64,000 nucleotides of DNA from positions 1-64,000 of the forward strand of contig JAHYIO010000037.1 of assembly GCA_020543525.1 (NCBI GenBank), given 5' to 3'. This stretch comes from Coriolopsis trogii (taxonomy: Eukaryota; Basidiomycota; Agaricomycetes; Polyporales; Polyporaceae). A program made the translations under genes and the position numbers. Positions 56,090 to 64,000 of this stretch are shown here, piece by piece. Numbering within the stretch: position 1 is the stretch's first letter; each line of letters starts with the position of its first letter. The notes beneath the pieces are model-generated. The model did no database searches. It worked only from the letters and a program-made list of their open reading frames with translations, and was not told the DNA's origin.

Positions 56090-58524
56090 ATGGGGGTCCA
56101 GGACGACCAGGGCAGGCCGTCTGCCCGTCAGATTTTTGAAGAGACTCTCTCCGGCGCGCGCCCGCCGCCGTTGATTCCACGTCTTCGCTCGGACCCGGTT
56201 CAGTACCCTGCTATACCCCACAGTCTTCGAGAGTTCCGCGCACAAGAGGGCGAGGAAGCTCGCAAGAAGCGTCTTCGCGAGCTATGGTCACGTCTGCCGC
56301 AGCGAAACGGAGACAACAGCAACGTCGACGACGATGTCGTCTCGCGGGCGTACCCCATCAAGCAGGATGGGGACATGACCGCAGAGAGCGCGCGGCAGCT
56401 GGACGAGATGTATGAGGACGAGCTGCTCGGGCGGTGCGGCGTACACACGCGCGGACCATTCTCGCGGCGCGTGTCATGGCCAGAGTTTGAGAAGTACGCG
56501 GACGCGAAGGAGACTGGTACGTTGCATCTACGCTGCTCGCGTTGCGTTGTTGCGGTGGCTAAGTTTGAGCGTAGAGCTCTGGCATATATTTCACGACGAG
56601 CTCGACTTGGACGGGAACGGGCATCTTGAGGCGGACGAGCTGGAGCTCGCGCTGCAGAAAGCTGGTACGTCTGTCCTGACCGGAAATACGTCTCTGTATG
56701 CGTGTATGCTAAGCGGCAGTAGGCATCAAACTGTCCCCCTCCACGCTGTCCGAGTTCATCACCTTCCTCACGTCCTCGCCGCACTCGCATGCGGTCAGCT
56801 TCAAAGAATTCCGAGACTTCCTGCTGCTTTTGCCTCGGAAAGCGTCGGCGGAAGAGATATTCCGGTATTATGAGGTCAAGAAATTCATGGGTGACGACGG
56901 GCGAGGCGCTGCTCGGGTCACCATGGAAGGTATGCTCTGTCCGTCCGTCTGTGATAATGACCTAACCGCTATGTGCTCGTGTAAGGCGACGTTACACTCA
57001 GTGCAGAAGATTTGGCTTTGGGGGAGCCTCATGTCACTCCCGGGTCAAGAGAAGCACACGTACCTATCGACCACCAATCACCATACGGTGACGGCGAGGA
57101 AGATGATGGCGACTACGACGACTTCGAGGAGGAAGAGCCGCATCATACATGGCTTGGGGGCTCAACAGCCGTAAAATTCCTTCTTGCGGGTGGTATCGCC
57201 GGAGCTGGCAAGTACAATCGAGGTTTATGATCGGGATCAGCTTCGCTCACTGAGTTGCAGTGTCACGAACCTGTACTGCCCCGTTCGATAGGCTCAAGAT
57301 CTTCCTTATCACGCGGCCGCCAGAACTCGGAGGAACGACCCTGACTGCTCAGTCGCCTGTACGAGGGTTCAAGGCCATCGCGAGTGCTGTCGGCCGAATA
57401 TATGCAGAAGGAGGCGTTCTCGCGTTCTGGACAGGCAACGGACTCTCAGTAGCAAAGATCTTGCCGGAATCTGCCATCAAATTCCTTTCTTATGAGACAT
57501 CTGTCAGTGAACGCTTGCAGAATCTGTGCCAGAAACGCTCTCTCATGCTTCCAATCTCACTGCGCAGAAACGCATGTTTGCGCAGTACTGGGATAAAGTA
57601 GAGGACCCGCGAGACATCAGTGGCGTAAGCCGTTTTCTCTCAGGCGGTCTCGGGGGAATCAGCAGTCAATTATGTGAGCAAACCTACTTCCTTTGTCATG
57701 TGTCACGCCTTAACCTCGCCGTAGCCATATATCCGATAGAAACCCTCAAGGTGCGTGGAGGACATTACCTTGCCGCGGAGGTGTCGACTCAATGGAAATC
57801 GTAGACACAAATGATGAGCAGTGCAGATGGCCAACGACGATCGGTCCGAGATGCAGCTGTGCGGGTTTGGAAGCTCGGCGGAGTCCGCGCGTTCTACAGA
57901 GGCTTGACGGTAAGCCCCTTTCCTTCGATACCACATGCGCATAGGGCAATGCACTCATCCTGACAACAGATCGGCCTCATTGGAGTCTTCCCGTATGAGC
58001 GTTCATCTTCCGGAAAGTGCCTTGGGGCCTGACACGATGCCTTTCAGATATTCTGCGATCGACATGAGTACCTTCGAGGCGCTCAAGCTCGCCTATCTGC
58101 GGTCCACGGGCAAAGATGAGCCGGGAATGCTCGCCCTACTTGCATTTGGCAGCGTTTCAGGGAGTGTCGGAGCTACAAGCGTATACCCTCTCAATCTTGT
58201 CCGGACACGACTGCAGGCTTCTGGGTCGTCCGGGCATCCCGAGCGATATACCGGGATGATGGATGTCGTACGCAAGACGTACGCGAGGGACGGTTGGCGT
58301 GGGTTCTACCGCGGTCTATTACCTACACTGGCGAAGGTGCGCGGCCCTGTTCGCCTTGCGGATCAGAGTCCAGGACTAACCGGACGAATCAGGTCGTTCC
58401 CGCTGTCTCGATATCGTATGTGGTGTATGAATCAAGCAAGTCGAAGTGAGTACCCCACTTTTCGCGCTCTCGTCGTCCGGGGCCTGGACCGCTCACGCAT
58501 TTACTTCGCAGGTTGGGCGTGTAG
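56090..58524 (+). CDS. SAL1: Calcium-regulated mitochondrial carrier (SCaMC/Sal1 type)
   Basis: Inner-membrane carrier exchanging ATP-Mg or ADP for phosphate, switched by calcium. ATG 56090 begins MGVQDDQGRPSARQIFEETL. The N-terminal half is an EF-hand regulatory domain with one canonical loop (DLDGNGHLEADEL) and degenerate partners (ELALQKAGIKLSPSTLSEFI region). The C-terminal half has three carrier repeats with their Px[DE]xx[KR] motifs: AGGIAGAVSRTCTAPFDRLK, GGLGGISSQLSIYPIETLKT, and GSVSGSVGATSVYPLNLVRT. The second half-repeats end in AFYRGL and GFYRGLLPTLAKVVPAVSIS. It stops after SKSKLGV at 58524. An acidic insert (GDGEEDDGDYDDFEEEEP) precedes the first helix. About nine short introns. 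Intact. Confidence 0.88.
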
Positions 58525-58860
58525 TTGCTTTACCATATGCTATCGTTTGTTTCCTCGGACATCTCTTGATATTTAGAGCAGCTGCTTGGCCGATAACCCT
58601 CATTGTATCCTTTACCGCACATAGTATCAGTTCGGAGAAACACTAATAGAAACGCGCTCACGGCGATACCGAAACCATCCCCTTTGCGAGGATATTTTTT
58701 CTCCGAGTCGATGGGATTGGGAGCTTGTGTACACATGCGTACACTGCTGTTACATAATCTAGCCAGTCGACGTCAGCCCCCACATTATTTCCTCTTGACA
58801 CGACGCAGTCTGGACCACTTGCTCACTGCACGCACTCGGAAAACAATCGCCTTTCCCGTC

Positions 58861-59416
58861 ATGGAATACAAGCCGCGATACTCGCAGCCATTCACCCTTG
58901 AAGAGGCGAGGCAGCTAGCGATACCTATCATCGCAGAAGGTCATTGTTCCCCCGCGAGTTGATCGGCATTTTGAACATACAGCTTACCCATTCGGCTGCA
59001 GAGATCTCGCGTCTGCAGAACTCGCTCGCACACTTGCAGCGGACACAGAAGGAACTCAAGGACGCGCTGACAACTTCTCCCGGCGACGTCGACCTGACCG
59101 AAGCATTTGAAGAGAATGAAATCGTGATGTGAGGACCTTCTCCTCGCCTACCTGTTACCCCTACTCCCGTTCTCACTCAGGCTGTGTTTCCAGAGGATCC
59201 CAGAGTGAACGGATACGGATGCTGCAGATTGTATTGGCAGAGAAGGGGATTCCCATGAGTGCCCACTACGATGTGGCTAGTACTCGCGAGCCCCCTCGAT
59301 CTGTGTCGCATGTGTCTGAGAATGCCTCGAACTTGCAGGCTAACACGCAAGGATCATCTGTGGTAGAGACACAGTCATTATTGTCAAGTTCGGACGGGGA
59401 TGGTATCTTCCTCTAA
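58861..59416 (+). CDS. Small coiled-coil protein, unknown function
   Basis: ATG 58861 starts MEYKPRYSQPFTLEEARQLA, IPIIAE. After a 63-bp intron it reads EISRLQNSLAHLQRTQKELK, a heptad-patterned coiled coil. After a second intron (GTGAGG to CCAG) it reads IGSQSERIRMLQIVLAEKGI and a Ser-rich tail ending SSSDGDGIFL. About 140 residues. The exons join in phase and the product looks conserved in style, but I cannot name the family. The coiled coil suggests a subunit of a small complex. It runs in the same direction as the tRNA that follows. Confidence 0.6.
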
Positions 59417-59480
59417 TGCATGGAGGGATTTCGCAGTGTAACAAAGCAGGACAATTAGCGCTAGCAACCGAGCTTAGTAA

Positions 59481-59554
59481 GGGTCGGTGGCGTAGTTGGT
59501 TATCGCATCTGTCTAACACACAGAAGGTCCTCAGTTCGAACCTGGGCCGACTCA
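59481..59554 (+). tRNA. tRNA-Val(AAC): tRNA-Val (AAC)
   Basis: A cloverleaf folds cleanly: acceptor stem GGGTCGG with CCGACTC (one G-T pair), D arm GCG...CGC with the GG pair, anticodon stem TCTGT/ACAGA enclosing loop CTAACAC with anticodon AAC, T arm CTCAG-TTCGAAC-CTGGG, and discriminator A. No intron. The box B sequence GTTCGAACC is present, and a T run (GTTTTGATGTTTT) just downstream fits a polymerase III terminator. CCA is not encoded, as expected in nuclear genes. Confidence 0.95.
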
Positions 59555-60599
59555 TGTTTTGATGTTTTCTGCGAGTCTTCTTAACTTTGAGTAGGCAATG
59601 CAAGTCAGATTCGCCAAACCAAGGACGCCGTTTGAAGTACTATGACTGGTCTAGCGCGAATGGCCAAGCTAAATTATGCATGGCGGTTCCATCGTTCAGT
59701 TGCGCTATTCGGGACCCACGTCTTCACCCGTCTGGGGCTTTGTTATCACGTCCCTAACGACTGAATCTCGAGTTCAGGAGAGCATGAGATCATACATACT
59801 GTACCATTTCAAACGGTTCGGCCAGTCACACGTCACAAGGCCTCATTGCTGGACGAAATTGGGCTCTTGTCACTAGTCACAGGGAATATCTGCTGAATGC
59901 GCACATGGGCGCTTACTCAAAATGCTAAGTGAGCCCACCATGTACACTCAAGCTACACTTCGGATATGAGCAAAAAATGCTAAAGACCTATCTAAAGGCA
60001 AATGTTAGTCCCTAAAGCCAACTTGAGTCAGCTAATAACTTGGTAAGGCAACATAATTGACAAATCTGCAGGTTTGTCACAGCGCCTAAGCCTGTGCTGA
60101 CGACATGACGGGCAAGGGGCTGGATCCGATAGTTGGGAAATTGGAGGAAAATACTGAGGACATTTGACGTTTCTCAAATCCAACAGCAATAACATTGACG
60201 TGAGGAAATCATAAGTTTCCGCACAATATCATGACAATTTCCGCCGCTATGAGATACGTGATAATTATTGATGGTCGGAAATTCTCGCAACATTATTGTG
60301 ACTCTTGACATCGCATGCGAAACAACGATGGTAGGAAATTCTCAAGACGCTTGGCAGAATTTCCTGATAAAGGCCTGCGCATGGCATACACGACAAAACA
60401 CTAACAAGACTTTGTCATTCCGCACAAAGCGTATTTTCTATCAAAACCTATAATGGGAAATTATGACGTATCGATGATCTGTCTTCAGAATTTCCTCCGT
60501 TAGCACACGTTCAGGAGGCGGTCGACAATTTCACCCCGTCAGAATGTAATCATGTCCTGATGCCCGCCTTTGCAGGTACGTTAGGAATCGAGCACGGTA
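59555..60599. other. Gene-free AT-richer region with GGAAATT motifs
   Basis: No coding sequence is recognised. Between 60131 and 60500 the motif GGAAATT or its complement AATTTCC occurs about seven times, several as GGAAATTCTC or AGAATTTCC. Base composition is richer in A and T than the neighbouring genes. Confidence 0.5.
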
Positions 60600-61440
60600 C
60601 AAGGGACCATCATGATAGAGCTCCATGGAGCACATGATCGGGCTCGTCAGTGCACGCGATGCAACTCAGCAGAGCGTGAAAGATGCTCGACAGAGCACCA
60701 ATTGAGCTCAGTACGAGCGCAATAGAGCATATAGAAGAGCTCCCTGATAGCTCGCCCTGAGAGTAGACTGAGCTCCAAGAGCTCGTGGAAGCGCACAATT
60801 GAGCTCGGCTGTGCTGGGAGGAGAGCGCACCCGTGCCCTTACGGAGGGCGCGGCTAAGCTTGGCAGAGCGCAGAGCTAATTACATTGATATCGACGCTCG
60901 GCTGTACTGGGAGGACTCAGGAGAGCGCGACGAAGCCTGACAGAGCGCATTGCTATATACATTAAGCAGCGCGATCACCGTTGTATATGTGGCTCAATAA
61001 GGCTGTGTTCGCGGGGCGGCGGAGCTCGACAAAGGGGCATTGCTATAGCGCCGCTGCGCGAGCCGAGCACGGCCGATTCCGACAAAGCGCAACGATACTC
61101 AATAAAGAGTGGCGCGAGATCCGGGATGCGCACAATAGCGCTTTGTTGGCTCGGCCGTGCTCCTGCGAGCACCTATGCCCTTTTGGCCGGGCTCGGTCGA
61201 AACTCGACGACAAAGCGCAACGACGCTCAAAACAGAGCGCCGCGCGGTCCAGGGTGCGCGCAATAGCGCTTTGTTGCGCTCACTGTCCGTGCTCTGAGGA
61301 GTGCACCAGCGACCTTCGCGGAACTCAGCCGAGCCTTAGAGAGCGCATTGCCACCCAATGTGGAGCGGGGCGAGCTACGTATACTCAGTGCCCACATTTG
61401 AGCTTCCTCCAGCTCGGCCGTGCACCGCACAGAGCCATGA
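60600..61440 (+). repeat. Degenerate GAGCTC/GAGCGC-rich satellite-like repeat with hairpins
   Basis: Dense GAGCTC and GAGCGC hexamers from 60617 onward become longer units to the right. Two clear tandem units start GACAAAGCGC at 61081 and 61209 (period 128 bp). Each holds ACAAAGCGC and its inverse GCGCTTTGT as the ends of a 65-bp segment (61082-61146 and 61210-61274). The 18 stem bases are the same in both units, while the 47-nt loop differs at about 11 positions. Earlier partial relatives lie near 60938 and 61029. No protein-coding signal. It could be a decayed minisatellite or a structured non-coding RNA. Confidence 0.65.
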
Positions 61441-61552
61441 CTGCTCAACTCTTGAAGTTCGATACCCTGCCTGAAAAAGGGAATACGTCTGTCAATCTAA
61501 ATGCCTCTGAATATGAGACATGAACGCGCGCAAGGAGAAATGATATTATCCG

Positions 61553-63965
61553 TTAGCCATCAAACGTGAACGTCGAGGAGCCGGAGTCGGACCCCGATAC
61601 AGATTCCACTGTCGCAGATCGCTTCCTGTCCTTCTCCTTTCCTTTGCCCTTGGCATCCTGTTTTGCCGCCGTAGCCTTCTCCTTCTCCAGTCGCTTCGCC
61701 TGCAACTTCTCCCTCAACCTGTCCATCGCCTCTTCAGAAGGGTTCGTCCACGCAGGTAGTGAGAAGTCGTAGTCGCGGTCGATGATGCGTAGCCTTCGAC
61801 GAACGTGGGGCTTCAACTTGTTGAGCCAGGCCTCGTCGTAACAGTTCCTCCAGAGACCGACAGGTGCGACGCTATCCACGACTCGGGGTTCGTCGGCAGA
61901 GATGCGTAGCCGCGGAGGATTGCCCCCTGGAAGCCGATCGCCGATGCTCTGTCGCCAGTCCGCGATATGCCATTCGTCTAGCTCGCGGAAGAAGGCAATC
62001 AACTCTCGGCTTTGCCAAGCGGATTCCACAATGAAGAACCTCCGGGGATAGCTCTGCCTCTGATCGTCGCTATCGTCAAATTCCGGTTCGTCACCGCTCA
62101 TGTGGCAAGGTTTGAGCTTCTCAAACAACATCTTGTGCCCGTCGAGCCCATGCAACTCGACGACGACTTTGCGTACCTTGAGAGTCTGGATCGCGGTCAG
62201 TAGTAGTCACAAAGGTGAGTCTTATTAACACACCGTCTTCTGCCTGGAAGCGCATCTCTTTCGCTGTGTTACCTTCTTCTGTTTGCCGACGACCTGAGTC
62301 GTCTGCTGGACGGAATACTTCTTGAACTCGGCTCGCAAATGACGCATGTGGACGTCCAAAAGGTCTCCGACCCACTTCGATGTTCGGAAACGCTCTGGAA
62401 CATGAGGGTCACTATACAACCCACCCTTCATGCTCTCCAGGAAGTGGTCGATGAAGAAATCCCGTGCTTCGGCGTTGTAAGCAAATCGCTTCCATCCTCG
62501 GACAAAATCGATGGCGAAGTTCTCAGAAGTGATGTAGGCGCCGTCGTGAGCTTCGTACTCTTTCACCTGTTGCGCGCTGAGTGTCGGGAATAACACCGGG
62601 AGAGAGCGAATATTCTTGTACTTCAGCAGCTTCCTCTTCAAGTGGCTCCGAATATGTGCCTGTAGTACACGAGGGTGTGAGAAAGCAGGACATGATAGCC
62701 GACTCTTGTATCGAACACATACCGCGAGAGCATTCGCATGGCGACGGTCAACGGAGCTGCACTTAGCCATATCGAGGGCGCTGTCGTCCTCGTCCTCGTC
62801 GTCGCTCTCATCGCCCAAAGAAACGGCATCCATCATGTCCGTAAAGTCTTCAAACTCCCTGCCCTGCTGAGCCATCTTCTCGCTTTTGGATTTCTTGTCC
62901 TGTTTGCTTCCTGCCCTCTTCGGAGCGCCCAAATGCAGATTCAACGTCTCCCTAATTAGTACGTATATCAGATATCACGAACATCAGAAAGAAAGCGTGT
63001 GATTTATGACGTACTCCATGCGGCCCATTCGTATGTCCAGACGATGAAATGCGTCCAACATCACAACACCGATATGAGCTTCGTTAGCGTCATGCCCCGG
63101 CACTGGATCATATGCAGACGCTGGCGGCTTTCCGTCTTCTCCGGCATCCCCGTAAAGCTGCGTTGCGCACGAGTAGTCAGTGCATGGTACGGCACGAGCA
63201 TTGCTTGCTGAGACTGAGACTTACTGGTGAAGCGAACGTCGTCCTTACCCGAGCTTCCTCGCCCTATTTGATGTTAGGGGCGAGCTACCTTGGCAATTAT
63301 GTGGACAACAGCTCACCGATGCATCAGACGTATCAGCGGGGTCCATCTGACTCTGCCGAGATCCAGTTCGGGAAGATCTCCTAGCACTACTACTTCGATG
63401 GGATCGCCTTCGTGTCGCTGTGGGTTTGCTGGCGGAAGCCGAGCCCATGGTAAACAATGGCTGCTGGACGATCAGCAACTTCTCAGCGACAGACGCGAAG
63501 GGACGAAGGGATACGTACGTCAATGGACATCCCGGACGGTTCTTCGGGCGGCAGGGGCACCTCTCCTCTTTCAGCCATGATCAACTGCAACTGATCCTCC
63601 TCGGTTAGCGAGTACCAGAACGCAAGCTTGTCTTGGAAGGACTGATCGCGATGTAAGCTTGACACTCCAAGTCTTGATGCAGAGGGAGATATACGCACTA
63701 CGTCCGGCCCAAACTCGACCGGTATCACACCATTAGGAGGTGGCAGTTTACCGGGTTGCGGATGGCTGCAAGGGCGGCTTGCCGCTGCTTGATTTGATCC
63801 TGAAGGTGCGGGCTGTGTCTGGGACGTTGAGACGCTCGGTTTGGGGTTTGCGCGACGTGTCTTCAAGACGGCACTCGTGCGCAATTTGCTTGTCGCAGCC
63901 TTCGATGCTCTGCCAGAGGTTGGTGGCTGTGAAGCCGGAGCACTTGGCGGGGTGGAGCCTTGCAT
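61553..63965 (-). CDS. Large conserved agaricomycete protein of unknown function
   Basis: Minus-strand multi-exon gene with stop at 61553. From the N-terminal side: a Ser/Pro-rich region (TSGRASKAATSKLRTSAVLK, 63965 downward), LQLIMAERGEVPLPPEEPSG, a Ser-rich basic block (RRRSHRSSSARRSSRTGSRQ), MNLHLGAPKRAGSKQDKKSK, EDFTDMMDAVSLGDESDDED, then HIRSHLKRKLLKYKNIRSLP, YEAHDGAYITSENFAIDFVR and GLYSDPHVPERFRTSKWVGD. The final exon has RRFFIVESAWQSRELIAFFR, GLWRNCYDEAWLNKLKPHVR, IIDRDYDFSLPAWTNPSEEA and a Lys-rich helix ending TFTFDG. The pattern is one I associate with unannotated agaricomycete families. ATG 63965 is possible, but the gene may begin beyond the window. The acidic and basic runs suggest a nuclear protein. 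Confidence 0.55.
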
Positions 63966-64000
63966 TGGGGGCGCTTGCGGTACTTCCCTCGGAGGACCTT

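Noticed and set aside
60600..61440. CRISPR array
   Set aside because: Units are long and degenerate, spacers are not distinct, and the genome is eukaryotic.

Overview
The window looks like nuclear DNA of an agaricomycete basidiomycete, probably a polypore. Its genes carry many short introns of about 50-65 bp, intergenic gaps are short, genes are often divergent, and it holds typical fungal families (HIS4-type histidine enzyme, Argonaute, T5orf172-domain proteins, a Plavaka-type transposase remnant). No bacterial, viral or organellar backbone is visible.

Layout. 1-5 kb is accessory: a T5orf172-domain gene inside a segmental duplication, a dead PAK-type kinase and a decayed Ser/Pro-rich frame. 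5.2-8.7 kb is a transportin (Kap104) gene. 9.9-18.9 kb is a double-bromodomain RSC4-like gene on the minus strand, split by a complete 6.5 kb Ty1/copia retrotransposon at 11620-18122 (identical-looking 567-bp LTRs, 5-bp target duplication CCTTC, intact gag-pol). 19-28 kb is a gene graveyard: Plavaka remnant, frameshifted F-box-like gene, kinesin-like scrap, the second copy of the T5orf172 duplication, a carboxylesterase missing its catalytic core, and a third T5orf172 gene.

28.5-59.6 kb is mostly core gene space: Rex3-like RNA exonuclease, AP-1 sigma adaptin, a conserved protein of unknown function, NAD-isocitrate dehydrogenase subunit, membrane-anchored alpha/beta hydrolase, amidohydrolase, short-chain dehydrogenase, pyruvate dehydrogenase E1 beta, trifunctional HIS4, Argonaute, a tail-anchored unknown, a calcium-regulated mitochondrial carrier, a small coiled-coil protein and tRNA-Val(AAC). 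59.6-61.5 kb is non-coding and repeat-rich, with a decaying hairpin repeat. The last 2.4 kb is a minus-strand unknown that reaches the window edge.

Three mitochondrial energy genes (IDH, PDH E1 beta, Ca-regulated ATP-Mg/Pi type carrier) lie within about 22 kb, but nothing suggests a dedicated cluster. The most unusual structures are the fresh copia insertion with a half-tRNA primer site, two rare splicing features in Argonaute (a 3-nt microexon and a 63-nt AT-AC intron), a 449-bp near-perfect inverted repeat between two divergent genes, and a 128-bp-period hairpin repeat.
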